Part shown: positions 11,698 through 22,149 of the stretch, piece after piece
How positions within the stretch are numbered: position 1 is the stretch's first letter
Layout of the letters: each line of letters opens with the position of its first letter
Assembly: GCA_026075535.2 (NCBI GenBank)
Contig: AP026550.1
Coordinates: 7,936,001 to 8,000,000 of the forward strand
Origin: Tricholoma matsutake
Taxonomy: Eukaryota; Basidiomycota; Agaricomycetes; Agaricales; Tricholomataceae
Direction: 5' to 3'
Length of the DNA: 64,000 nt
Program-made: the position numbers and the translations under genes
Notes under the pieces: model-generated
The model's input: only the letters and a program-made list of their open reading frames with translations
The model's database searches: none
What the model was told of the DNA's origin: nothing

Positions 11698-13019
11698 TGA
11701 TAGGTTGTCTCCTTGGCTCAAAGGCCAATTCACCGTTTTGACCACATTCTAATCACATCGGATAACTTGCACGAGGTCCCAGAAGCAGTGTGACCACTCC
11801 CGACCAAGTCTACCAAGTGTGAGCATCGTATCGAATGTGATTGAATATCATCAAGGATCATATCGAACGTGATCGAACATCGTCAAGCATTGTATCGAAC
11901 ATGATTGAACATGATTGAGCATCATCGAACATGATCAAACATCATCGAGCATTGTCGAGCATTGCGAACATCATCGAACACGATTGAACATTGTTGAGCA
12001 TCATATCGAACCCAATCAAACATTGTCGAGCATTGTATCAAACATGATCAAACATCGTCGAGCATCGTCGAGCATTGCGAACATCATCGAGCATTGCGAG
12101 CATCGTCGAGCATCATCAAGCATTGTGAGCATCGTATCAAACACGATTGAACAACATCAAACCTCGAAAAACATCGTCGGACACAGTATTTCTTGTTCAA
12201 ACCATCTTTGGATGCATGCTGGACACATGGGACACTATATCGTGTATATCGAACACATTTCGACCACATGTGCATGCATACAATCTGTTTGAAGCAGTTT
12301 CCGATCTTTTATTCAATTTATAACAAGGACAGTCCGGTTTTAGCTATTCTTTCTTATTATTTCTTCATCATGTGTTATATTCACCCCTTCTAGGCTCACT
12401 TTATTGTTCTGATATACTTATATTGTCTTTTGCCTCAAGTTTTCCACATGTTTGCCTCATGTTCTCTAGCCTTTTTAGGTACTTTCTTTATTTTATATAA
12501 AAAGATGTACTAGATACAAAGAAAAACAAGAAAGTCATCATCTTCCTCCCAGATCCCAGTAATTTGAGAGTTTGGTTTAGTCTTATTCAGTCCGAAGTTT
12601 GGTGTTTTATGCTAAACTTCCTCAAAATTCCTCAAAATTCCTCGCATTACACTATTTTCACTCTCACTTCCCTTGATTAGCCTTTTCTTCACTTCTACTA
12701 CTCGTCTAGTCCCCTGATCTTGTGTCCGAACATATCTGTGCACTCGAAATTCCTCGAAACCTCTTCAAAAAATATCGCGACATCTCGAAGATCATTGCAA
12801 CACCTCGCTAATCATCGCAACGTCTCGCAAATCATCGCAAGTCCTTGAAACACATTCTTTTAGCCTTGGACTGCTTCGACAAGCAGTTGTTTTATGACTA
12901 TTTGATGGTCAGTCTGACAGGTGACATCTAGAGGGCCTTGCAACTTTCCTCTGACTCGTGTTATACCATCTGAAGCCATTTTGTGGGTTTTGTTTGGGTT
13001 TCCAGGTTGAGTATCATCA
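11698..13019 (-). mobile_element. Element C1 (TG..CA termini, 4-bp TSD) inside A1 gag
   Basis: Starts TGATAGGTTGTCTCC and ends TATCATCA, flanked by GCGC (11694-11697) and GCAC (13020-13023). The uninterrupted gag of A2 and A3 shows that only one copy of this 4-bp stretch is original. Its ends match C2, C3 and C4. No ORF of substance. It behaves like an LTR or solo LTR of a family with 4-bp duplications. Confidence 0.7.
11815..12180. repeat. Degenerate short tandem repeats in C1
   Basis: Many variants of CATCGTCGAGCATTG and CATCGAACATGATC in tandem. The apparent ORF at 11915-12292, rich in Ser, Ile, Glu and His, is a by-product of this repetition. Confidence 0.75.
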
Positions 13020-13581
13020 GCACATCAATTTTTGCCTCTAGTGCTGGTGTGGGAACAGGATTAGGACCAGGATTAGAAGTTGAAGGTTTGGACATAATTG
13101 TAGAATCTGTGATGAATCACTTCTTCGACAAATTCAAGATTTTTTCTTTGAGACCTCTCCAAATGTTTATGGGTCACATGATGGTTCGTCAATCATTCGT
13201 CAATCGTTCATCGATCATTGGGCGCCTAATTTGACACTTCAGATCAATCACCCTTCCAACAGTGCCTGATCTCGGGGATAACACTGAATTTGGCTTGTAA
13301 CTAAAATAGTCATTTGAATAGAGTGATGTAAATCATAACTAAACCAGATCCAATTGGTTGTCTGGTTGCAGCTGTCCTAATGATGAGCACTGCCTCTCGA
13401 TCACTGGCAGTCACAATGTAAGGTGAGGCCTGGCGTTGGCTTATGAAAGAAAAGGTAGATTACATATATACAAGTACTTCCAGCTTGTGCCCAAAGGATG
13501 AGTAATCAGATGTGGCACAGTGAAACAATGATGTATGCACAAGTAAGAGAAGGCACACTGATATGGGAAGTTGTGTTCTTC

Positions 13582-13983
13582 TGTTAAGGTGACACCCACT
13601 ATCTGCTAGCTAAGACTGTGCGGGTTCTCTCTACAACAAGGGGGCAGGATCTGTGCTCATGATGGGGGAATTGATGGTTTTGATGCAAGTGGTTATTAAT
13701 AGATGAGTTGGTTGAGAAAGGCCTTTCACACCAAAAACATAGGTGGAATACCTAAGAGAACACAACTGGGGTCCTCTAGGTGTATATTTAGGGTTTATAT
13801 ACTATGTTACATATATTGTACATTGTTGTTACTGACACACTCATACATGCGTGTACATATTGATGCGTGCAAAATAAAATTCTCACGCTATCAAAGTGTA
13901 GCATCATTTGGTGTCATGTAGTGTAATTTGACATAATACAATAAAAATGAAATTTTATTAGGTAATGGGGTGGTTTCCTAACA
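13582..13983 (-). repeat. A1 5' LTR
   Basis: 402 bp. It contains, at 13757-13767, the complement of the primer-binding site found just outside the LTR at 13569-13579. Confidence 0.93.
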
Positions 13984-13985
13984 CC

Positions 13986-14016
13986 TCAGGCATTTGGGTG
14001 AACTTTCAGGGGTCCT
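13986..14016 (-). repeat. Right 31-bp terminal inverted repeat
   Basis: Exact reverse complement of 7755-7785. Its first bases overlap the CCTCA target duplication of gypsy A1 (13984-13988). Confidence 0.85.
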
Positions 14017-14269
14017 GATAAGGTTTTGGTAAGGTTTGATGTTGTTCTGTTATTGTGAGAACCCAAAATTGCTATCATTGCGTGGAGTGTTCACAATTCT
14101 CTGCAAATTTAAACTCTGACATAAGGTTGATTAGTGCAGCTGCTCAATGTGCTCAACTCTGAATAAAAATTCAACAAACTCCAATCATTCCTAAGAACAC
14201 CTTAACTTCTGTGAGCATACAACATGGACCCCACTTCTGAATCTTATTGATGTGCACCAGATCAGCCAT

Positions 14270-15070
14270 TCAACCTTGAATATTGCATCGATGACCTAAA
14301 ATGATTATTTTGGGGACACAAGCAAATAACTTTGGACCTGAGAATGTTCTGCCACAATACTTCATGCCCTGGACGATGTGATTCAGGTTCTCAAAATGCT
14401 CCCAGACAAATTGTCGAATGCCTGGGTTGTCAGCAATCATTTTGTAAGACCCACTGGTTGTTTGATATTCCAATTTCAGACCCTTAGCTGGTGTGTCGTT
14501 GATGTAAGGGATCATGATATGAGGGACTTCAGGTTGTAGGATGAATGTGACATTTTCATGTAAGATTCTTCCAACCCATTGGTAGGGTGACGATTCAAAG
14601 CATGCCAAATGGAGTTGGGAAAGTCATCAGATCTCAAGCAGATTCAGCTATGAGCCTTTTGTTGAATGCAACATATAAATCCAACATCCCACCACAAGCA
14701 CGTCCCCCAAACTGTTTGGCTAAATGCTTGGGGATTGGGATGACACCGGAGTGCTGAATCATAACTTGGTCTAGCAGCTTGAGACTGTGGACTATTCAAA
14801 GCAATTTTGCATCTTTCTTCACAATGCAAAACCATTGTGATCAATATGATGAGTTTGATGACCCATAGACTCCTGCTTTGATCTTTTTCTTCAGCATTTC
14901 GCAGATCTGTTTGTACAGACCAGGAGGTATGGGGATGTTATGCTCTACCCAAGGAGTGTGAGGCATGACAGGGAATTTGATAGGAGGGAAGAAATCGGGC
15001 TGAAAACTTACTCATTTGTTTTTGGTCCATGCGAACCCCATTTGCTGGTTTCGAATAAAGTCATGCATGA
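14270..15070 (-). pseudogene. Family B reverse transcriptase remnant
   Basis: Around 15000-14860 the minus strand reads PPIKFPVMPHTPWVEHNIPI, PPGLYKQICEMLKKKIKAGV and YGSSN, the start of RT in this lineage. 14608-14270 keeps NPGIRQFVWEHFENLNHIVQ then KIIILGHRCNIQG. The YxDD core is not recognisable between them. Confidence 0.65.
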
Positions 15071-15707
15071 GGTCTCAGTCTTGAGGCCATAGGAAATTGC
15101 CTGGATGATTTTGTGTTCGAGGGTATATTGAGGAGTTGGTTTGAATATCAGAGGATGGGGATTTAGTGGAGGGATGTCTTTGAGAGGATCGCCCTTGATG
15201 CATCAAATAATTTGAAATTGATTGGGTAGTTCAACCACAATTGGATGGACCTTCTGTGTGACTGGTTTGCACTTCTTCTTTGTCAATAAATAGCTAGACT
15301 GGTGATTGTTGGAAATAACGGAGGAAGGGGAAACATACAATGAAGAAGTTTGCATAGGTATGAACACCATTGAGGCATTTTGAGGAACGTGGAACTCATT
15401 GCATGCAGATAGATATAGGTTGGAAAGGGTTGCAGACAGTTCCTTGGGGGATTCAATTTCAGTGATATTTGCAGTGTGTTCAATAAAAATGGAGGAGTCA
15501 GAAGAGTCAAATGAAATAATAAAAGCGCACTGTTCTGAAACTTCATTCTCTAATGCTGAAATCCTTGCGAGCTACCTTTCAACAATGATGCAATTGAGGG
15601 ATAGAAGGAATGGTAGTGGTCCAAGTCAAGTTTGGATTGCAGATCATGATTGTTTGGGCTTTGTCCCAATAATTTCTGATGACACTTTCCATTAAGACAT
15701 TGAAAGG

Positions 15708-16775
15708 TCATCCAAGTAGAATATTGTATGCTGGGTCCCAAATAACATGTATCTGCATGTACAGAGTAATACCGCTGAGATTGCAAGGCACATTGCGTGC
15801 TAAACTGAGTGTTTTGTCCACAGTGCTGTTGGCAGACTGCATTGGAAGCTGAATCAAGGAGTCATATGCTAGACTGAGTTCGTGGCAGACATCTTCAGCC
15901 ATCGATATGATTGAGGAACTGGGATCAACAATGCTTTCTATCTGATTGTTACCCTGAATGTCCATAATAACTGATCTAATTGAGGAGGATTCTTTAGCAA
16001 TGATAAGTGGCTGAGGGATTTCACCAGGTCGAAGACTGCTAATATAGGTCTCATACAGGTCAGGCACGATAATTGCATCGGGACTGAACATGTTTGTGGC
16101 ATTGTTTCCATCTTGTGGAATCCATTTTGGTGTGACCTGTTCTCTACATTTCATTTGAACCTTGGGTGAAAGCAAGAGTAATTCTTCCAATGTAGGCATA
16201 ATGATTGGCATCTTCATCGAGCATGAAAAGATATCATGGGCAATTTTCTTGTTCTGTACTGGTGCTTGTGTCATATATAATGGTCTGTCTTTCTCCTTAC
16301 CCTTTGATGCACCAGCAAAGTTCTGTTTGTGCAGTGGCAAATAGGCATTTCCTCTGACTGGTGTGTAAGGGTGTACCAAGGTTTGTGTTGGGGGTACCAT
16401 GGTCGAAGGTGAGGTAGTTGATGCAGGAGAAGACAATGTCGATGCCGATGTTGGAGCCATAGTCAAAGTCAAAGGGTTAACTGCTGTTGATGATGATGTT
16501 GATGGTGCTGGTACTGGCAAAGTAGATGTAGGAACAGGGGTTGTTGCAGCCAGAACTGAACTTCGAACATCCCTGCTTGGATGCAAAAATGGTTGACCAC
16601 TTTGAAGTGCAAATATCTCTTGCTTGAGAGCTGCTATTCTATCTTTGGAGTCAGATGTCAATGTCGAGTTATGATAAATGCCTTTTGTTTCTGATGCCAA
16701 TGTAGAAACTGCATTGGACTCCATTATCAAAGTGATTGCAGGCGAGGTCAAATTAGTCAAAGTCGAAGGTGCCAA
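15708..16775 (-). pseudogene. Family B gag-linker and aspartic protease region
   Basis: A 355-codon open frame. The first two thirds are a low-complexity Ser/Thr/Pro linker. From about residue 250 it has the retropepsin-like part: IRSVIMDIQGNNQIESIVDP, then SSSIISMAEDVCHELSLAYD, NSTVDKTLSLARNVPCNLSG and DPAYNILLG. The expected DGGA/DSGS-type active-site triplet is replaced by VDPSS, so the enzyme is probably inactive. Confidence 0.65.
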
Positions 16776-16949
16776 TGGTGCGATGCTAAATAAAAGTATG
16801 GCTGCTGGTGCTGCATCTGGGTTCCATTTCTACCATTCGTCAATGTGTTCCTTGATAAACCTGCTGGAGATATTTTGAGGCATGAATTGTCCATTTGGAA
16901 CTACGATCTTTCCTTCTGCATTTCGTTTACACTTCCCTTTGTTCAAGTA

Positions 16950-17927
16950 CTATTGACAAACCAAACAATCAGGCATAAAATGCCCTGATAAACCGCAAAA
17001 TATGCAAAGAAGCACATCAATGTGTGCCTGTCTGTCTGCTGAATTAGTGGGAGGAGCTGTAGTTGATTTGGTACCTGCGATCTGTGTAGCAATGGTGCTA
17101 GCAAATCGTTCGAACATTGCATTTAGATCTTCGGCTTTGATCATAATAGTTCCGGGCAACAAGGTTACCATATTTCCAATGTTTGATGTTGAGTTTGATG
17201 GAGAAGTCGATTGGTGGAGTACCAAGTTTGATGTATTCGAGCCTGCCAATATGAACTTTGGCATGTCATGAATGTCGTTGAGCAGATATGGATCATCGGG
17301 ACAATGATCAGGAAATTTGAGTTCGAGTCGTTGCACAATTTGAGTCCATAAGCTGGGTTTGAATCCTCGAATGTAAGCTCTGCTTTGCTCTGCTTCCAAG
17401 ATCCTATTCTTTGTTCATAAAAAGTGAGTAATGTTGTAGAACACCCAATAATACATTCCTACATTGTTTGTGTCAAATACCCCAACATGTAGTTGTTCTC
17501 CCACTAATTTGTCCATGTCCAACATGCTCCACTTGCATTTGTCTTCCAAGCCAGGATAGAGTTTATGTACTGCCATTCAAAACATGTTGAATGAAGTGCC
17601 AGGCTGATATTCTGGAAGCGATTCCCAGAGTTCAGAAGAGTCAATATCGAGATAGTGGCAGGCATGTTTCTTCATCAATTCAGGGCTTGTAATGCCACAG
17701 GTTGGGAACAACAACTCAAGCTCCTCAAAGTATCATCAGAGCTCTCAAGGTTGACTAGGGTCGAATTTAGGAGTGGTCGAGTGACCATGAGCAGGCATAA
17801 TGCTAGTTGTCTGAGCTGGTGCTGCCATTGTTGGTTGCAATATAAAGGCAGGGTTTAAGTTTGAAGTTAAAGAGGTCTGGAAGATGGATGGAGATGGTGG
17901 TGTCAGGATACGCAAAGTCAAGGTCAA
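16950..17927 (-). pseudogene. Family B gag remnant
   Basis: The N-terminal part (around 17927-17650) has HSTTPKFDPSQP and, after frame changes, ALMKKHACHYLDIDSSELWE. The ORF 17399-16950 has EQSRAYIRGFKPSLWTQIVQ then RLELKFPDHCPDDPY, and ends with a zinc knuckle CIFCGLSGHFMPDC. These blocks are typical of one widespread Agaricomycete gypsy lineage (from memory). Frameshifts in the first half disable it. Confidence 0.75.
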
Positions 17928-18100
17928 AGGTTTATCTTCAGATTTGGGTTCAGGTAGAGGTTGTTGATTACTTCCTGGTTGTTCAGGAGTGTTGGAGGTT
18001 GCAAGTCATTGAAGGTGGTCTGCTGTTGGCTGAAGCCGAGGAAGTCGAGATTGGTTCGACGATGAAATAATTCAGAAACCCTCGTGGTGGGCTCTAGAAA

Positions 18101-18882
18101 TGATAATACTCAACCTGGGAAAACCACCAAAACTGCCGATGAGGCAATCAATGATATTTGCACAAGTCAGAGGAAAGGTGTGAGGCATTCTGAATGTTCA
18201 TGTTCTGACCAAAGGGAAGACAACTAGTTGATACTAGTCATAAACATAGTTCTATGAGAGAGGAAGGTGTTTGGTGTGGTCCAATGTAGTATCAATCGAT
18301 ATCGACAAGGATTGGTGAGATCAATGGCAAGTGATGTTTATCAATGAGAATGATAGCAAACAATGTTGATTGTCAAGGGTCGATGTGTGAATTCTAAGGG
18401 CTTTTTGGTAGATCGATAGTATGCAAAGGTTATAGTTGATGGCTAGGAAGTGTTGGAGTGGTTACTAGTGCTAGCAATAATTTGATCGAAGGTCAATTGA
18501 GGATGATGATGGTTGTAGAGGTTTCTTGTTGATCGAGAAAACTCATAGAAGTTTTAGATAGTTTAGAGGATAGATCAGATTCTTAGAACTTTATATGAGG
18601 TGAGATGTGAAGATGATTTCTTGTATCCCCAAGTAGATACTACAGACTTTTATATGTTTTAAGAGAAACTTCCTAAAATGGTATAAGAAACATGTGTAAG
18701 AACATGAGGCAAAAAGATATGAGATAAAACATGAGGCCAAAATGAGACTGGAATTTGAACAAGAAAGAGATATATCATATGACGAAGGAGTAATAAAGGG
18801 AAAGAACTAAAAGGAGACTGTCCTTTGTGTATAAACTGCACTAAGTGTCGCAATAATCCATCCAGCAGGTTCTGTACACAAT
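18101..18882 (+). mobile_element. Element C3, left part (split by gypsy A2)
   Basis: Starts TGATAATACTCAACC like C2 and C4. It continues after A2 at 26078 and reaches a family-type end CTACTATCA at 26108. No coding sequence. Confidence 0.6.
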
Positions 18883-19098
18883 TGTTAGAAAACTGCCCCA
18901 TTACCTAATAAAACTCCATTCTTACTTTACTATGTCAAATTATGCCCAATGATGCCAAATGATGCTACACTTTGATAGCATGAGAATTTTATTTTGCATG
19001 CATCAAGATGTACACGCATGTATGCATGCATCAGTAACAACAATGTACAATATATGTAACATAGTATATAAACCCTAAATATACACCTAGGGGACCTT

Positions 19099-19109
19099 AG
19101 TTGTGTTCT
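19099..19109 (+). promoter_or_regulatory. A2 LTR segment complementary to PBS (predicted start of R)
   Basis: AGTTGTGTTCT, 34 bp downstream of the TATA box start, is the exact complement of the PBS at 20619-20629. In the Tf1/sushi scheme this would be the 5' end of the genomic RNA. Confidence 0.65.
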
Positions 19110-19121
19110 CTTAGGTGTTCC

Positions 19122-20445
19122 TAGGCAATAGCACGGGTATGGGTATGGGTCATGAAATCATAACCCATGACCTGTGACCTACCCATCACCAAGAGGAGTC
19201 CTTACTTTGAAGTCTAATACTTATTACTTAGTGCCTAATAATCTATGAAAACTATATAACTATATGACTACATATTAAAAATAAAAGGGGGGTGAACCCA
19301 GCTTAGTTGTTAGAAATGCCTGGGTTTATATACCCAGGATGCACACAGACCATTTGGTCTTGTTGTGCATGTCGCGTCTTTGTTGATTGTTGATGCGTTA
19401 TTTGCCATATGTAAGTTTTCTTCCTTCCATTTTATTTACTACTTACTAGATCTGATGACGACGATGAACCCACCCTGCCACTGCCACAAGCCTCTGCTCA
19501 TGGGGTGGCTTGGTGGGATGAAGCAACCTAGATCAATGATGGATGACGAGGATGAGGACAAGGATGGGACGACACAGCAACAACAACAAAAGCAAAAAAG
19601 GGCCAAGAGATGTTGTTGACATCTCTTGGACTGTTGGTAAGTTTTTTCTTCTTCTCATTTCATTCTTTTGTTACTAACAATCTCTCTTAGGTACTAACCA
19701 GAACTACTGATGACAACAACAACAACGGCGACAGGATGACAAAGCCAAGCACCTGCCACACACCACTGCGAGCCCCTGCTCACAGGTGGAACAACAACGA
19801 TAGGACTATGATGACTAGGACTAGGACCATGACCAGACAACAACACCATGGGACAACAAGGAGGGGGACGAGGGGACGAGGGGACGAGGAGGAGGAGGGA
19901 ACAATGGTGGAACAACAACGACAGGACCATGACAGCCATTGCCTAAGAACAACAGTGAGGGAGGGAACAATGACAACAGACAATGGTGATGCACAGAACA
20001 ACGACGAGGGGGGGAATAATGGCGAAGAGGGAAACAACGGCAAGGGGGAACAACGGTGAGGGAGGGGAATGATGACAATGAACAATGGTGAGGGGTAGAC
20101 CCACCAGGTGCACCCAATGATGGGGAATGACCCAGCACCCACCCCCAGCCCTGTGAGCCACTGCTTGTGGGGTGGATTGCAGGTGCTAGCAGCTGATGAT
20201 GAAGGGTGACAGAAGGGGACAGTTACAACCACCACCCCCCTCTCGCTTGCAAATGCAGGGTGGGATGGTTCTTTGTGTAATTACATATTTATTAGATTAG
20301 ATAGAATAATTTATGTACTGGGCAAAACCCATGTGGGGACCCACACCCGTGTGTACCAACCTGTGGGTCAACGGGTTGCTACCCATGCAGGTATGGGTAT
20401 GGGTAGAGCTCTGGGTACCTGCAGGAGTACCCATGCTATTGCCTA
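19122..20445. mobile_element. Non-autonomous hAT-like element in the A2 LTR
   Basis: 1324 bp with inverted ends TAGGCAATAGCACGGGTA / TACCCATGCTATTGCCTA (one mismatch) and an 8-bp target duplication GGTGTTCC (19114-19121) / GGTATTCC (20446-20453). Multiple GGGTATGGG motifs sit near both ends, like subterminal transposase sites. The interior is low-complexity AAC/ACG repeats; its ORFs (Gln/Asn/Thr-rich) show no transposase motif. hAT elements are defined by 8-bp duplications and short TIRs. Confidence 0.82.
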
Positions 20446-20618
20446 GGTATTCCACCTATGCTTGTGGTGTGAATGGCCTATCTCAAAAAACTCACCTATT
20501 AATAACCCCTCACATCAAAACCATCAGTTCCCCCATCATGCACACAGATCCCACCCCCTTCTTGTAGAGAGAACCTGCACGGTCTTAGCTAGCAGATAGT
20601 GGGTGTTGCCTTAACAGA

Positions 20619-20629
20619 AGAACACAACT
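20619..20629 (+). promoter_or_regulatory. A2 primer-binding site, self-priming type
   Basis: AGAACACAACT begins 2 nt after the LTR end. It does not look like a tRNA 3' end complement (no TGG start) but pairs over 11 nt with the LTR. Copies A1 (13569-13579) and A3 (51317-51327) have the identical site. Confidence 0.7.
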
Positions 20630-21102
20630 TCCCATATCAGTGCACCTTCTCTTACTTGCGCATACATCATTGTTTCACCATGCCACATCCAATTACTCCT
20701 CCTTTCAGCATGAGCCAGAAGTACTTGTATATACATAATCTACCTTTTCTTTTGTAAGCCAATGGCAGGCCTCGCCTTACATTGCGACTGCCAGTAATCG
20801 AGAGGCAGTGCTCATCATTAGGACAGCTGCAACCAGACAACCGATTGGATCTGGTTTAGTCACAATTTACATCACTCTATTCAGATGACTATTTTAGTTA
20901 CAAGCTGAATTCAGTGTTATCCCCGAGATCAGGCACTGTTGGAAGGGTTATTGATACAAAGTGTCAAATTAGGTGCCTGACAAACAAACAAACAATTGAT
21001 GAACAATTGACAAACATCATGTGACCTGTAAACATTTGGAGAGGTCTCGAAGAACAAATCTTGAATTTGTCAAAGAAGTGATTCATCACAGATTTTACCA
21101 TT

Positions 21103-22149
21103 ATGTCCAAACCCTCAACTTCTAACCCTGGCCCTAATCCTGTTCCCAGACCAGCACTAGAGGCGAAAATTGATGTGCTTACAGTGCAAATGTCCCAATT
21201 AGTGTCAGTGTTGGCAGCATCACAGCCCAGACAAGCGGAAGTACAGCCAGAGACAACAGGAGAAAGAGATGATGAGATGGAGGAGATGGTGGAGTGGATG
21301 TCACAGGAGGATGAGATGGTGGAGAAATCCAGAAATGGAAAAGTGCACTTACCTAAGTATGCACCCCCACAAATCTTTGACGGTACCATGGAGAATACAA
21401 TATCCTTCATCAGCTCTATAGTATTGTATATCCATGGGAGGAAGCCAGAGTTTTGTACAGCCAAGTCTAGGATTATGTTTGCTCTCTCATACATTCAGGG
21501 GGGGAAAGCACAGTTCTGGAGAAATGAGGCTATTAATCAAATTGCTGCAGGAAATAAACCATTTGCAACCTTCAAGGAATTTCTGGAGAGATTGGAGGCA
21601 CAGTTTGGAGACCCTAATCCAAAGGTGACAGCCAATGCTAAATTAAAGACCATGCACCAAGGTTCCCTAATGGTGGATGAATTTATTTTGCAGTTCAAAG
21701 CAGAAGCTTCACAGACAGATATGGGAGAAGCCACATTGGTAGAGTTTTTGAAAGCAGGATTAAATCCCTCTTTATTCAAGTCTATCTACCAACTACCTTC
21801 TATACCAGAGAAGTTGGACGAGTAGTATAATTGGGCAATGCACCTTGACTGGCAATATTGGCAGGAACAGGCAGAGTCAAAGTTGATGTATGGAAGTAGT
21901 AAATTTGGAAAGCCATCAGGAGGAAAGTCCGAGGAAGGAAAGGTGCCTCAGGTGCAAACTCCGAGGGCACAGCCACTGGCCATAGCAGTGACACCTATAG
22001 TTACACAGTCAGCAGCACCAGCAGAGGCAATGGAGGTTGATCAAGTGGGGAGACCAGCCCCACTTAAATGTTTTAACTGTGGGCAGTTAGGACACATCAC
22101 TAGGAATTGTAGGCAGAAAAGAAAGATGAAGCTACAATCGAGGAAGTGA
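21103..22149 (+). pseudogene. A2 gag
   Basis: Capsid/nucleocapsid polyprotein, colinear with the intact A3 gag. A TAG at 21823-21825 (A3 has TGG, W) interrupts the frame after IPEKLDE; it then continues through a Lys/Pro-rich stretch to the knuckle CFNCGQLGHITRNC and a TGA at 22147-22149. The terminal residues after RKRK are frameshifted relative to A3. Confidence 0.88.

Larger units (their letters stand above)
10672..13095 (-). pseudogene. A1 gag, split by C1 and two CGA-to-TGA stops
   Basis: The gag start (ATG at 13095) lies beyond element C1 (11698-13019); the frame resumes at 11697 with LTVQMSQLVSVLAASQPRQ. Stops at 11080-11082 and 10816-10818 are TGA where copy A3 has CGA. The C-terminus has the CCHC zinc knuckle CFNCGQLGHISRNC, an RNA-binding feature of nucleocapsid domains. 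The undamaged homologue is A3 gag, 365 aa. Confidence 0.88.
8511..13983 (-). mobile_element. Ty3/gypsy family A copy 1 (A1), internally deleted
   Basis: It has two 402-bp LTRs (8511-8912, 13582-13983) starting TGTTA and ending TAACA, and a perfect 5-bp target duplication CCTCA (8506-8510, 13984-13988). A polypurine tract (AAAAGGGGGTAA on the minus strand) abuts the 3' LTR at 8913. gag and pol run on the minus strand. Compared with copy A2, A1 lacks most of the protease, part of RNase H and the whole integrase, and gag is split by element C1. Confidence 0.92.
7755..14016. mobile_element. TIR element (about 784 bp) with tRNA-like core, split by gypsy A1
   Basis: Positions 7755-7785 and 13986-14016 are perfect 31-bp inverted repeats. 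The second copy lies directly behind the right LTR of gypsy A1, and the CCTCA next to A1 is part of this element, so removing A1 (8511-13983) and one CCTCA copy restores an element of about 784 bp. It is flanked by TAAGGT at 7749-7754 and, after two bases, at 14019-14024. The interior holds six T5ATC motifs (7801, 7826, 7866, 8359, 8401, 8447), several CTCAGGCAT motifs and a tRNA-like segment, but no transposase. It is a non-autonomous element of a class I cannot name. Confidence 0.7.
14270..18100 (-). mobile_element. Decayed Ty3/gypsy family B
   Basis: gag, protease and RT relics lie in normal order on the minus strand but in broken frames. No LTRs were found. The left end is not determined beyond 14024; the right end is cut by element C3 at 18101. 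Sequence motifs differ clearly from families A, D and E. Confidence 0.8.
18883..20616 (+). repeat. A2 5' LTR, interrupted by hAT
   Basis: Subtracting the 1324-bp insertion and one 8-bp duplication leaves 402 bp, the same as the 3' LTR. A TATATAAA box at 19065-19072 lies 34 bp before the self-complementary segment at 19099-19109. Confidence 0.9.

Noticed and set aside
11915..12292. 125-codon ORF rich in Ser/Ile/His/Glu
   Set aside because: Composed entirely of the short tandem repeats of C1; no motif, and frame-independent composition.
19694..20235. Several long Ser/Pro/Val/Leu-rich minus-strand ORFs and Gln/Asn-rich plus-strand ORFs
   Set aside because: Translations of low-complexity ACA/ACG repeats inside the hAT element; no transposase or other domain.
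20964..21494. 176-codon minus-strand ORF opposite A2 gag
   Set aside because: Antisense shadow of gag; the same shadow appears opposite A1 and A3 gag.
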